Shown here one piece after another: positions 1-9,894 of a stretch of 64,000 bases of DNA (position 1 is its first letter; the number at the start of each line of letters is the position of its first letter). A model generated the notes under the pieces. The model ran no database searches, was not told where the DNA came from, and saw only the letters and a list, made by a program, of their open reading frames with translations. Source of the DNA: Acidimicrobiales bacterium (GTDB taxonomy: Bacteria > Actinomycetota > Acidimicrobiia > Acidimicrobiales > Aldehydirespiratoraceae); NCBI GenBank assembly GCA_022425325.1, contig JAKMFW010000032.1, forward strand, positions 26,537 to 90,536. The letters are read 5' to 3'. The translations under genes were made by a program, and so were the position numbers.

Positions 1-567
<567 letters not shown>

Positions 568-594
568 CGGTTTCAGCTTTCGGCGAGCAGGCGA

Positions 595-2169
595 TCAGGA
601 GAGAGGGACGGACTGGCCGGCCCGGACGAAGGCGTCCTCGTAGGCGAAGAGGCCGGCGACCGCAGCGATGCCGGCGGCGGCAAGCGGGGCGGGGCTCGAG
701 ATGTCGGTGGCGAGCACGAGGATCGCGATCGCGCCGGGTACAACCAGCCCGACCGTGATCCCACCGACCCAGAACTGTCGGGCGTACCGGCCGTGGGTCA
801 TCGTCTCAACGGCGAGCTCGACGTGGCGGCTGCCGTGACTGGCGAGCTCCATCCAGACGAAGGCGCCGGTGGCCACGACACCACCGAGCAGCACCCACGC
901 GACGGCGTCCTGCTCGGGCAGATCCATGAACACATCGAGCACGGCATAGGTGGCACCGCCGGCGGTGACGGCCTGGGCAAGCAGCACGGGCAGCAGCAAC
1001 GGCGTCTGCCACAGATCGCGACCTTCACACTGGGCGAAGAGGTACGCGGTGTAGCCGGCCGTCCCGAGGGCGCCCAGTGCAGCAGGGATGGCAACGATCT
1101 CGATCAGACCGTCGTTCTCGGTGAGGCCACCGATCCACCACAGGCCGCACATCGCAGCGAAGAACATCAAGACGTAGGCGCCCTTCACCAGCCACGAGTC
1201 GGTGTTGCCCCTGGTGAGCAGATAGTGGAATCGGGTCGGCTGCTTGAGGTCGGCGATCAACAACACGCCGGTGATGCCGAGGAAGACGCCGGCGACCATC
1301 GGCGGCACGACACCGACCGCAGCCTGCTCGGCGGCGTGCCCCATCAACACGAGCAGCGCAGCGACCAGCATCACGCCGGCCGCGATCGCTTTGGTGACCA
1401 GGTAGCCCGACACCTTTTCCTTCCACGTCATCATGTGTGTGGTGGTGTAGGCCGTGCGGGCGACGACACCGTCGAGATCGGCCGGCTTCTGACCGATCGA
1501 GACCGGAACCGTCGGGTGATTCTTGTCGTGGGTGCCGGTGATCGTGTCGGCCCAGATCATGCCGTCGTTCGCGATCGCGGTGCGGGTCGGGTCGAGCGAT
1601 GCCTGGTCGGCACCCCGGTAGTAGACCTTCGGCTTGGTGTTCTGTTCCGGGGCACGGACGGCGACATCGTCCCGAGCGATGATCCTGGAGATCTCGGAGT
1701 TGGGGTCGTCGAGATCACCGATCTTGATCGCCTCGGTCGGACACACGATCTGGCACGACGGCTCGAGGTTCATCTCGATGCGGTGGTTGCACATGTTGCA
1801 TTTGTGCGCCGTGTTGGTCTCGGGGTTGATGTACAGCGCGTCGTACGGGCAGGCGTTCATGCACGACTTGCACCCGATGCAGTTGTCGTCCTGGAAGTCG
1901 ACGACGCCGTTCTCGGCTCGATAGAGCGCCGAGGTCGGGCAGATCTTCATGCACGGCGCGTCGTCGCACTGGTTGCATCGCATCACCGAGAACTTGCGGG
2001 CGACGTCGGGGAACGTGCCGGTCTCGATGTACTTCACCCAGGTGCGGTTCACCCCGAGGGGGACGTCGTGCTCGCTTTTACAGGCGACGGTGCAGGCGTG
2101 ACAGCCGATGCAGCTGTCACTGTCGAGGAGGAAACCCAGTCGTGTCACCCTCACAGTGTCGGTCGCCAT
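595..2169 (-). CDS. Fused 4Fe-4S dicluster (PsrB/NrfC-like) and NrfD-like membrane subunit of a molybdoenzyme
   Basis: Starts MATDTVRVTRLGFLLDSDSCIGCHACTVACKSEHDVP. Several CxxCxxCxxxC clusters, then about 8 hydrophobic segments ending FAYEDAFVRAGQSVPLS (NrfD-like C-terminus). One continuous ORF. Confidence 0.85.
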   Translation of the reverse strand: MATDTVRVTRLGFLLDSDSCIGCHACTVACKSEHDVPLGVNRTWVKYIETGTFPDVARKFSVMRCNQCDDAPCMKICPTSALYRAENGVVDFQDDNCIGCKSCMNACPYDALYINPETNTAHKCNMCNHRIEMNLEPSCQIVCPTEAIKIGDLDDPNSEISRIIARDDVAVRAPEQNTKPKVYYRGADQASLDPTRTAIANDGMIWADTITGTHDKNHPTVPVSIGQKPADLDGVVARTAYTTTHMMTWKEKVSGYLVTKAIAAGVMLVAALLVLMGHAAEQAAVGVVPPMVAGVFLGITGVLLIADLKQPTRFHYLLTRGNTDSWLVKGAYVLMFFAAMCGLWWIGGLTENDGLIEIVAIPAALGALGTAGYTAYLFAQCEGRDLWQTPLLLPVLLAQAVTAGGATYAVLDVFMDLPEQDAVAWVLLGGVVATGAFVWMELASHGSRHVELAVETMTHGRYARQFWVGGITVGLVVPGAIAILVLATDISSPAPLAAAGIAAVAGLFAYEDAFVRAGQSVPLS

Positions 2170-2177
2170 CAGGTCGA

Positions 2178-2202
2178 GCGATAGAGGGTAGTGCTCTATC
2201 GC
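2178..2202. promoter_or_regulatory. Candidate LysR operator: 9-bp perfect inverted repeat GCGATAGAG-N7-CTCTATCGC
   Basis: Read directly; lies in the 49-bp divergent gap between the FeS/NrfD gene and the LysR gene. Confidence 0.6.
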
Positions 2203-2218
2203 GCCATAGGATGCTTCT

Positions 2219-3115
2219 ATGCCTCTCCCGGCGTCGTTCCCCGAACTCGCATCGCTCGACCTCTTCGTTTCGGTGGTCGAGCTCGGCAGTGTGTCGCGGG
2301 CGGCAGCCGCCCATGGGGTCAGCCAACCGTCGGCGAGCAGCCGAATCAAGCATCTCGAACGCCAGCTCGGGATGCGACTCCTCGACCGGGGACCCAGCGG
2401 CTCGCTCCCGACCGACGCCGGGGTGGTCGTCGCTGGCTGGGCCGAGACGATCCTGCGCGCCGCCCATGAGCTCGAGGCCGGCCTCTCCGCCTTCCAGGCC
2501 GCCCAGGCAGGACGTCTCCGGATCGTCGCCAGCTTCACGATCGCCGAGTACCTCCTCCCCCAGTGGCTCGACCGTTTCTCACGCGATCACCCCCGAGATT
2601 CGATCGCTCTCGAAGTGGCGAACTCCACCACCGTGATCGACCGGCTCCGCCACGGCGCCGCCGACCTCGGTTTCATCGAGACCCCGTCGGAGCTCGACGG
2701 CCTCGACGAGGCCATCGTCGGCAACGACGAGCTCGTCACCGTCGTCGCGACCGGCCATCCGTGGGCGACACCTCGCACGGTGCCGGTCGAGGCCCTCGCC
2801 GCCACCCCACTGGTGATGCGCGAGGCGGGCTCCGGCACCCGAGCTGCACTGGCGGCAGCCTTGCGGGATCTCGGCCTCGGCGAACCGAGCGCCGTGCTGG
2901 AACTCGGCTCGACATCAGCCGTACGGGCCGCCGTCGTTCACGGCAACTCCCCCACCGTGATCAGCCGGCTCGCAGTCGCGGCGGAGGTCGCCGCCGGACA
3001 GCTGGTGGAGGTCGACGTGCCCGGCCTGTCGGTCGCCCGGCAACTCCGGGCCGTGTGGCCGGCGGGCACGGCGCTGCCGTCACTCGCCCGCGAACTTCTC
3101 GACGACATCCGGTGA
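2219..3115 (+). CDS. LysR family transcriptional regulator
   Basis: 298 aa; N-terminal HTH LDLFVSVVELGSVSRAAAAHGVSQPSASSRIKHLERQLGMRLLDR followed by a LysR-substrate-like domain. Confidence 0.9.
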   Translation: MPLPASFPELASLDLFVSVVELGSVSRAAAAHGVSQPSASSRIKHLERQLGMRLLDRGPSGSLPTDAGVVVAGWAETILRAAHELEAGLSAFQAAQAGRLRIVASFTIAEYLLPQWLDRFSRDHPRDSIALEVANSTTVIDRLRHGAADLGFIETPSELDGLDEAIVGNDELVTVVATGHPWATPRTVPVEALAATPLVMREAGSGTRAALAAALRDLGLGEPSAVLELGSTSAVRAAVVHGNSPTVISRLAVAAEVAAGQLVEVDVPGLSVARQLRAVWPAGTALPSLARELLDDIR

Positions 3116-3160
3116 CCACTCTGCTTGCTTGCGCGCCGGGCCACCCGCGAGGCTGCTTCC

Positions 3161-4195
3161 GTGAGTGAGCCGACCACCCGAGGACTCGACCCTGCCTGGG
3201 TCGCCGAGCAGATCGGCGCCGAGCGCGCCACGTTCGACGGCTTCATCGGCACCGGACAGATCGGGCGCAATGCCCGGTTCTCGATCACCGGCCACGAGGC
3301 GACCTCGGTCGTGGTCAAGGTGCCCGCCGACGATCCGGGTGTCCGCCAGATCGGCTTCGATCAAGGGCTCTACCCCAAAGAGTGCCTCTTCTACCGTGAG
3401 ATCGTCGACCTCGTCGAGGTTCGCACACCGCGCCCGCTGGCTGTCGACATCGATCCGGCCGCGGTCGACTTCGCGCTCATCCTCGAGGACATGGCCCAGT
3501 CAGAGGCAGGCGACCAGTTCACCGAGGCGACCGACGACGAACTCTCGCTTGCCGTCGAGCAGGCCGCCCGGTTGCATGGTCCATCGTGGGGGGCCGGGCA
3601 CGCCGCCCTGCAGGAGCTCCGAGGTGGCGACGAAGGCCGGGCCGCGATGGCGGGAATCCTCCAGATGTTCCTTCCGATGTGTCTCGATCGCCTCGACGGC
3701 CGCCTCGATGACGACACCATCCCGGTCCTGCACCGTTTCGTCGAGCTCGCCTCGCTCTGGCTCCATCGCGAGATTGCGACCGAAGGACTCGTCCACGCCG
3801 ACTTCCGGCCCGACAACTTCCTCTTCGGTCGTGCCGACGACGCCCCACCACTCGCCGTCGTCGACTGGCAGACCCTGACCATCGGCGCCTCCGTCTCCGA
3901 CGTCGCCTACCTGCTCGGTGCCGCCATCGACCCGGCTCGTCGCCGGGAGGTCGAGCACGATCAGCTCGCCACCTATCGCGACCTGCTCGCCGGTTACGGC
4001 GTCGAGTACGACGCCGAGACCTGTTGGGCCGAGTACGCGCTCGCGTCGCTGCACGGCATCGTCGTCGGAATCACGGCGACGATCATGGCCACCGAGACCG
4101 AACGCGGAAACAACCTGTTCGCGTTGATGCTCAACCGGCACGCACGACACGCCATCGACGTCGACGCACTCGACCGCCTGGCGGCGCTCGCCTGA
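3161..4195 (+). CDS. Phosphotransferase family protein (APH/ecdysteroid-kinase-like)
   Basis: GTG start giving VSEPTTRGLDPAWVAEQIG; HADFRPDNFLFG and VVDWQT motifs of the APH fold. Confidence 0.75.
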   Translation: MSEPTTRGLDPAWVAEQIGAERATFDGFIGTGQIGRNARFSITGHEATSVVVKVPADDPGVRQIGFDQGLYPKECLFYREIVDLVEVRTPRPLAVDIDPAAVDFALILEDMAQSEAGDQFTEATDDELSLAVEQAARLHGPSWGAGHAALQELRGGDEGRAAMAGILQMFLPMCLDRLDGRLDDDTIPVLHRFVELASLWLHREIATEGLVHADFRPDNFLFGRADDAPPLAVVDWQTLTIGASVSDVAYLLGAAIDPARRREVEHDQLATYRDLLAGYGVEYDAETCWAEYALASLHGIVVGITATIMATETERGNNLFALMLNRHARHAIDVDALDRLAALA

Positions 4196-4196
4196 A

Positions 4197-5108
4197 TCAC
4201 CGCCGAAGACGCGCCGCGACTTCGGCGATCACCTCGAGCTCCGTCTCGGGATCCGGTCCGCACGCCTTGAGGCTCAGCGTCTTGGCTCCGGCTTCGACGA
4301 AGGGTTCGAGGAAGGCGACGATGTCGTCGGCGGTGCCGACCGGCGTGTACTTCTCGAACGGTTCGAACGGCATGCCGTAGAACCGCTGCATCCCGGCGGC
4401 GACGTGGGTGCGACCCTCAGCTGCGTCGGCGCCGACTCCGGCCCAGATCTGGAGGCCGTGATGCCAGTCGACGTCCCGATCGATACCGACCTGCTCGACG
4501 AGCGCCGTGCCCTCGGCGAAGCGACGGGGTGAGCACCACGCCGCCAACCAGCCATCACCGAGCCGGCCAGCGCGATCGAGGGCGGCGTTGCTGCGCCCGC
4601 CCACGACGAACGGAATGCGTTCGTGCGGGATCGGGCGGATCCGTGCCTGTTCGAAGGAGAAAACCTCGCCATCACCGTCGACCGTCTCGCCGTCGAGGAG
4701 CCGACGAACGATGTCGAGCTCGACATCGGTGCGACGACCACGGGTCGCGGGATCGACCTCACAGACCTCGAACTCGTGTCGGTCCTCCCCGCCGACGCCC
4801 ACACCGATCGACACCCGGCCCGGGGCGTACTCGGCGAGCGTGGCGATCTGGCGAGCAGCCACCAGTGGGTGGCGAAGCGCCAGGAGCATCACACCCAGAT
4901 GGAGCCCCAGCCGGGGCTCCATTGCACCCAGCGCAGCGAGCCGGACCGGACCGTCGATCCCGCTGCCGTCGATGAAACTGACGTGATCCGCCGTGAAGAC
5001 ATGATCGATGCCGGCGTCGGCGATCGCGGCGAGAGCAGCCCGCTGGGCATCCGGATCGAACCGGCCGAGATCGTCCGGCGCACTGAGGCCAATCTGCAGG
5101 TCGCTCAT
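4197..5108 (-). CDS. LLM class (F420-dependent-like) oxidoreductase
   Basis: MSDLQIGLSAPDDLGRFDPDAQRAALAAIADAGIDHVFTADHVSF... luciferase-like architecture. Confidence 0.8.
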   Translation of the reverse strand: MSDLQIGLSAPDDLGRFDPDAQRAALAAIADAGIDHVFTADHVSFIDGSGIDGPVRLAALGAMEPRLGLHLGVMLLALRHPLVAARQIATLAEYAPGRVSIGVGVGGEDRHEFEVCEVDPATRGRRTDVELDIVRRLLDGETVDGDGEVFSFEQARIRPIPHERIPFVVGGRSNAALDRAGRLGDGWLAAWCSPRRFAEGTALVEQVGIDRDVDWHHGLQIWAGVGADAAEGRTHVAAGMQRFYGMPFEPFEKYTPVGTADDIVAFLEPFVEAGAKTLSLKACGPDPETELEVIAEVAARLRR

Positions 5109-5524
5109 CCGAACGGATTGCTGACGGTCTCGATGTTGAGTTGGCCAGCGAGCCCGGCGGCGCGATGCACGGCCGCCTCGTTCCACTCCGGCGATGTCGA
5201 CATCGCCCACAACGCCGCACGATTCGGGTACTTCGCGATGGCGACCTCATCCCAGAGTTCCTCGACCTGACCGAGCGAGAGGAAGGTGACGTCCCCGACG
5301 AAGATCACCTCACCGTCGTACTCCCGGATGATCTGGCTTACGGCCTGGCCGTAGAGGCCATACGCCTCGCGCCCGCTGAGATCGGTATCGCGTCCGTCGG
5401 CGTACTCGGCTCGCTCGTTGAACTTCAAGAGGTTGACCATGAAGATCGGCCCCTCAGGCCCCTCGGCCATCATCTCGGTGATGCGGTCGGGGTCGGTCGG
5501 CAGGACCTCGTTGATGACGTCCAT
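5105..5524 (-). CDS. DUF1330-like protein
   Basis: MDVINEVLPTDPDRI...PIFMVNLLKFNERAEY...YGQAVSQIIREYDGEVIFVGD; DUF1330-like pattern. Confidence 0.7.
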   Translation of the reverse strand: MDVINEVLPTDPDRITEMMAEGPEGPIFMVNLLKFNERAEYADGRDTDLSGREAYGLYGQAVSQIIREYDGEVIFVGDVTFLSLGQVEELWDEVAIAKYPNRAALWAMSTSPEWNEAAVHRAAGLAGQLNIETVSNPFG

Positions 5525-5541
5525 GGTGTGCTCCTCGTGGG

Positions 5542-6093
5542 TCAGCCGAGGGCAGCGTCGGCGGTGAGTACGGTGCCCGTCTCTCGACCTTCCACCGCGT
5601 GCAGGCTCCACATCAAGTTCGCGTGGGAGATCACCGCAGCAGGATCGGTGCCGCCCCACTCGCTCAGGTCCTCGGTGGTGTGGGCATCGCTGACGAGGAC
5701 GGCGCCGTAGCCGCGGGCGACCGCTCCATGAAGGGTCGATGTGATGCAGGCATCGGTCTGCGCACCGGCGACCACCAACGACCCGACATCGAGCCCGGCG
5801 AGGACAGCATCGAGTTCGGTGGCCTCGAAGGAATCGCCGTAGGTCTTGTGCACGACTGGTTCGGTGTCAGCGACCGCAAGCTCGGGAACGAGCTGCCAGG
5901 CCGCGGAGCCGTGTTCGAGCTCGTCGTCGCCGTGCATGACCCACACGACCGGCGTACTGGCAGCACGCGCCCGGTCTACAAGCGTCGAGATGTTGGCGAC
6001 GACCTCGTCGCGGCGAATCGATGGCTCCATCACCCCGACCTGCACGTCGACGATGAGCAGAGCGGTTCCCGGTCGGTCGGTGGGGATCGTCAT
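5542..6093 (-). CDS. Cysteine hydrolase, isochorismatase family
   Basis: GTALLIVDVQVGVME..., VVHKTYGDSFEATELD, LVVAGAQTDACITSTLHGAVARGY. Confidence 0.85.
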   Translation of the reverse strand: MTIPTDRPGTALLIVDVQVGVMEPSIRRDEVVANISTLVDRARAASTPVVWVMHGDDELEHGSAAWQLVPELAVADTEPVVHKTYGDSFEATELDAVLAGLDVGSLVVAGAQTDACITSTLHGAVARGYGAVLVSDAHTTEDLSEWGGTDPAAVISHANLMWSLHAVEGRETGTVLTADAALG

Positions 6094-6114
6094 GGCGGGA
6101 TCCTACGAGGGCGG

Positions 6115-6876
6115 TCAGTCGGCTGCAGGGCGTAGCTCGGCCCGGCCGCTCGGCGACCACTCCGAGACGAAGCGATAGCGATCGCCGCGAATCAGGGTCG
6201 TTCGCCACTCGACCGGTGTTCCGTTGTGGATACCGAGCCGCTCGAGTCCGAAGACGGCGGCCCCCGACGGGAGGTCGAGAAGCGCACGGTCCGCCGGCGG
6301 CGGTACGAGCGGGGAAAGCCGTTCCCAACCGGCGGTCGGAGTCGGGGCGCCGATCCGGCCCATCTCGTCGTAGAGCGCCGTGTGGGTCCAGTCGACCGAA
6401 AGCAGCGGCTCGACAACGGCCAACGGCAGCCACGCCCGGTCGACGGCGAGCGGCTCTCCGCCAGCTCGCCGAAGCCGGGCGAGATGGAACAACTCGGTGT
6501 CCTCGTCAATCTGGAGCCGGGCCGCAGCAATCGAGTCGGTGACCACCGCAAGCTCCAACACCTCGCTGGTCTGTTCGGTTCCGGTCGACTCGATCGACTG
6601 GAACAGCGAGTACAAGGTGCCGAGCGGTTGTTCGAACTCGCTGCGGTTGATGACCGTGCCCCGGCCCCGTTCGCGCTTGAGGATCCCGGTCTTGTTGAGA
6701 TGACGGATCGCTTCGCGCACGGTGTGGCGGCTGACCTCGTAGCCCTCGGTCAGCTCGAGATCGGTCGGGAACCGACCGTCGCTGAACTCCCCCGCGTCGA
6801 TGCGGCGACGCAGCTCAGCCTCGAGCTGCGCCCACAACGGCACCGGGTCGGCGCGGTCGAGCGGCACAAGCGGCAT
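6115..6876 (-). CDS. GntR family transcriptional regulator with UTRA-like domain
   Basis: MPLVPLDRADPVPLWAQLEAELRRRIDAGEFSDGRFPTDLELTEGYEVSRHTVREAIRHLNKTGILKRERGRGTVI. Confidence 0.85.
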   Translation of the reverse strand: MPLVPLDRADPVPLWAQLEAELRRRIDAGEFSDGRFPTDLELTEGYEVSRHTVREAIRHLNKTGILKRERGRGTVINRSEFEQPLGTLYSLFQSIESTGTEQTSEVLELAVVTDSIAAARLQIDEDTELFHLARLRRAGGEPLAVDRAWLPLAVVEPLLSVDWTHTALYDEMGRIGAPTPTAGWERLSPLVPPPADRALLDLPSGAAVFGLERLGIHNGTPVEWRTTLIRGDRYRFVSEWSPSGRAELRPAAD

Positions 6877-6899
6877 GACCTGCAATCTGCCCCCGCTGT

Positions 6900-6924
6900 C
6901 CGGACAATGCAAACAATTGTCCGG
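6900..6924. promoter_or_regulatory. Candidate GntR operator: CCGGACAAT-N7-ATTGTCCGG
   Basis: Perfect 9-bp inverted repeat 24 bp upstream of the GntR start, followed by a further GTCCGG half. Confidence 0.65.
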
Positions 6925-6949
6925 ATTCGTCCGGCCCGACGACCGAGAG

Positions 6950-7273
6950 TCAGTCGTGATCCTTGCCGGTGTCGGTCGCCAGATCGTCTCGACCGATCGG
7001 TACCGGTTCGGTGCGATGCACGGCTCGGAACAAGAGATGCACGGCGACCGGCAGGGTCAGCACGAGAGCCACCGCCACGACGAGGAACTCGGCCCGACCG
7101 GCCCAGCCGGTCTCAAGCGACGCACCGATCGCGACGAGCAGGAACGCAATCGGGCTGGCCTTGCCGGCTGCGTGGAATCGGGCGTAGGGGGTGCGGAACC
7201 GCAGCATGCCGATGCCGGACAGCAACGACACGAAACTACCGAGCAGGACGAAGGCAGCGGCGACCGGGCTCAT
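6950..7273 (-). CDS. mnhG: Na+/H+ antiporter subunit G
   Basis: MSPVAAAFVLLGSFVSLLSGIGMLRFRTPYARFHAAGKASPIAFLLV; last gene of the Mrp operon. Confidence 0.88.
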   Translation of the reverse strand: MSPVAAAFVLLGSFVSLLSGIGMLRFRTPYARFHAAGKASPIAFLLVAIGASLETGWAGRAEFLVVAVALVLTLPVAVHLLFRAVHRTEPVPIGRDDLATDTGKDHD

Positions 7274-7530
7274 GTCGCACTCTCCTCGTACTCGATGAAG
7301 CGGCTCGCAGCGACGGTGGCCGTGAACCCGACGATCGCCATGACGGCGAGCACCGGAACGAGGCGGGTCGAGCCGGTATCGGCCGCATCCACGGCGACCG
7401 CACTCATGATCGACACGACGCCGACATCGAGGGCGGCGACACGATCAGCGAGCGTCGGACCGATGGCCGCACGGATACCGGCAGCGACGAACGTGAGTCC
7501 GAAAATGATGAGCGCAATGCTGGCGATCAC
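7270..7530 (-). CDS. mnhF: Na+/H+ antiporter subunit F
   Basis: GTG start; IALIIFGLTFVAAGIRAAIGPTLADRVAALDVG; position in the operon. Confidence 0.85.
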   Translation of the reverse strand: MIASIALIIFGLTFVAAGIRAAIGPTLADRVAALDVGVVSIMSAVAVDAADTGSTRLVPVLAVMAIVGFTATVAASRFIEYEESAT

Positions 7531-8045
7531 GACGGCGCCTCGGAATCGGTGGGCATCGGGAGGGCCCGACAGGCAAGGTCGGCGAGTTCCTGCACATGCT
7601 CCGCAGTGGCTTCGGCCCGCTCGGCGTGGAGGACATGGAGATAGATCCGGCTGGTGTCGGGGTCGACGTCGATCACGGCGGTGCCCGGCGTGACGGTGAC
7701 CGCAACCGCGATCAACATCATGTGGGCCCGAGCGTTGCTGGGCAGATCGACACCGATGATCGCTTCCTCGGTGTAGTCGGTCGGGGTGATGACCTCGTAG
7801 GCGACGTTGAACGTCGACATGACGAGGTCTTGGCCGACGATCGCGCCGAGTTTCAGAAGGGGGCGCAGCCGGACCCCGCCGATACCGGCGGGGCCGACGC
7901 TTCGGTGGCTCACGACGACCGCGACCAGCAGACCCGACACGATGTTGGCGATCGACAACCGATTCCAGAGCGCACACCATGCGGCGACAAGACCGACGAT
8001 GAGGATCACCCGACGGATCGGGAAGTGCTGCCGCAGGAGCCTCAC
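7527..8045 (-). CDS. mnhE: Na+/H+ antiporter subunit E
   Basis: GTG start; VRLLRQHFPIRRVILIVGLVAAWCALW...VAVTVTPGTAVIDVDPDTSRIYLHVLHA. Confidence 0.85.
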   Translation of the reverse strand: MRLLRQHFPIRRVILIVGLVAAWCALWNRLSIANIVSGLLVAVVVSHRSVGPAGIGGVRLRPLLKLGAIVGQDLVMSTFNVAYEVITPTDYTEEAIIGVDLPSNARAHMMLIAVAVTVTPGTAVIDVDPDTSRIYLHVLHAERAEATAEHVQELADLACRALPMPTDSEAPS

Positions 8046-9526
8046 GACATCACCGCCTGGATGTAGGCACTCGGGTCGAGCAAGTCGGCAGCGGCACGCT
8101 CGCCCAGTTCCCAAAGCGGACCGAAGGACGCTGCGATCGCAAGCGAAGCGACCAGCGCAACCGCCGTGGCACCGACCATCAGGCGGTGACCGGGACGAAG
8201 GATCCGGATGGGGGTCGCCGACTCGTCGTCGCCGGAACCCCAGAACACCCCGGTCCAGATCTTCACCATCGACACGAGTGTGAGGACGCTGTTGGCGAGG
8301 GCGATGACGACGATCGGTACCACGACCTTCTCGATGCCGGCATCGACGAGCGCGAGCTTGGCGACGAAGCCCGAGAACGGCGGGATGCCGGCGAGGCTGA
8401 GCGCCGGCAGTGCGAACAAGACGGCGAGCAGCGGCTGACGCTGAGCAAGCCCGCCGATCTTGTCGAGCGCCGAGGTTCCTTCTCGCTCCTCGATGAGCCC
8501 GCCGACGAGGAACAACACAGTCTTGACCGGGATGTGGTGCACGAGGAAGACGATGGCGCCGGCGATGCCGGCAAGGGTGAAGAGGCCGAGGCCCATCAGC
8601 ATGTAGCCGATCTGGCTGATGATGTGGAACGACAGGATGCGCTTGACGTCGTCCTGGGCGAGCGCACCGGCCACGCCGATCACCATCGTCAGAGCCGCCA
8701 GGGTGAGGATGAGCGGCCCGAGATCGTCCATGCCGGTCAACACATGGAACCGAATCAGGACGTACACCCCGATCTTGGTCAAGAGGCCGGCGAACACGGC
8801 GGTGATCGTCGTGGGCGCTGTCGGATAGCTGTCGGGAAGCCACGAGAACAGCGGGAAGATGGCGGCCTTGGTGCCGAAGACGACGAGGAACCACAGGCCG
8901 ATGCCCCATCGCAGCGGATCGTCGAGCTCGGGGATGCGCTCGGCGAGCAGGGCCAGATTGACCGTGCCGGTCGAGGCGTAGACGACGGCGAGGCCGACAA
9001 GGAAGAGGGTCGAGGCGAAGAGGTTCATCGCCACATAGGTCATGCCGGAACGGATCTGACCGCGACGGCCCTGGTGGGTGAGCAGCACATAGCTGGAGAC
9101 GAGGATCAACTCGAAGGCGACGAAGAGCGTGAAGAGGTCGCCGGTGAGGAAGGCGAGCACCACCCCGGAGGTCAGCACCAGCAGCAGTGGTCCGGACAGC
9201 TGGGGGTCGGCGCCCCACGCAGTGCGCCGCTGCCCGATGGCGAAGAGCTGCACGACCAGGATCGTGGCCATCGCGACCAGCAGGACGAGCGCCGCCATCA
9301 GATCGACAACGAGGACGATGCCGAGTTCGGGATCCCAGTCGCCGACGCGGAGCACGACCGTTCCCTCGGACTCGACGTGAGCGAGCAGGATGCCGGCGAT
9401 CGCCGTTGCGCCCGCGAGCGTGCCGACGGTGAGGATGTCACGGACCCACTGCCGTTCGCCGGCGACGAAGCCGATCGCGGCGGCGAGCATCGGGACGACG
9501 ACAAGGAGGCCGACGAGCGCGGTCAT
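8042..9526 (-). CDS. mnhD: Na+/H+ antiporter subunit D (proton-conducting transporter family)
   Basis: 494 aa multi-TM protein with NuoN/MrpD-like core (LFVAFELILVSSYVLLTHQG, GLLTKIGVYVLIR, DVKRILSFHIISQIGYMLMG). Confidence 0.9.
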   Translation of the reverse strand: MTALVGLLVVVPMLAAAIGFVAGERQWVRDILTVGTLAGATAIAGILLAHVESEGTVVLRVGDWDPELGIVLVVDLMAALVLLVAMATILVVQLFAIGQRRTAWGADPQLSGPLLLVLTSGVVLAFLTGDLFTLFVAFELILVSSYVLLTHQGRRGQIRSGMTYVAMNLFASTLFLVGLAVVYASTGTVNLALLAERIPELDDPLRWGIGLWFLVVFGTKAAIFPLFSWLPDSYPTAPTTITAVFAGLLTKIGVYVLIRFHVLTGMDDLGPLILTLAALTMVIGVAGALAQDDVKRILSFHIISQIGYMLMGLGLFTLAGIAGAIVFLVHHIPVKTVLFLVGGLIEEREGTSALDKIGGLAQRQPLLAVLFALPALSLAGIPPFSGFVAKLALVDAGIEKVVVPIVVIALANSVLTLVSMVKIWTGVFWGSGDDESATPIRILRPGHRLMVGATAVALVASLAIAASFGPLWELGERAAADLLDPSAYIQAVMS

Positions 9527-9894
9527 GCGTCGTGCCCTTCGGCTTCGGTCTCGAGGGCGATGCGGCGATCTTCGAGATCGTCCTCGACGAGGTCGTCGCC
9601 CGTGAGCTGGGCCTGCCGGCGGGCAAGGGCCAACAGGAAGAGCGTCAGGCCGAACGAGATCACGATTGCGGTGAGGGCGAACGCCTGGGGAAGCGGGTCG
9701 GACAGTTCGGCCACCGGCGCGTCGCCCGAGATGGGGCGCTCGCCGGCCTCACCGCCGGCGGCGAGCAGCGCCAGCACGGCCGCGTGACCGAGCAGGGCGA
9801 ACCCGAGCAGCATGCGGGTGAGCGACCGGGAGGTCATCAGATAGACGCCGACCGAGGTCAGGCCACCGACGACGAGGGCGAGGGTGACACTCAT
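9523..9894 (-). CDS. mnhC: Na+/H+ antiporter subunit C (NuoK-like)
   Basis: MSVTLALVVGGLTSVGVYLMTSRSLTRMLLGFALLGHAAVLALL...DPLPQAFALTAIVISFG. Confidence 0.88.
   Translation of the reverse strand: MSVTLALVVGGLTSVGVYLMTSRSLTRMLLGFALLGHAAVLALLAAGGEAGERPISGDAPVAELSDPLPQAFALTAIVISFGLTLFLLALARRQAQLTGDDLVEDDLEDRRIALETEAEGHDA

Noticed and set aside
2170-2538. N-terminal extension of the FeS/NrfD ORF to 2538
   Set aside because: Extension overlaps the divergent LysR promoter and gene; homologous sequence begins at MATDTVRVTRLGF (2169).
8186-9787. 533-aa plus-strand ORF
   Set aside because: Antisense to mnhD/mnhC; highly charged translation typical of the complement of membrane-protein codons.
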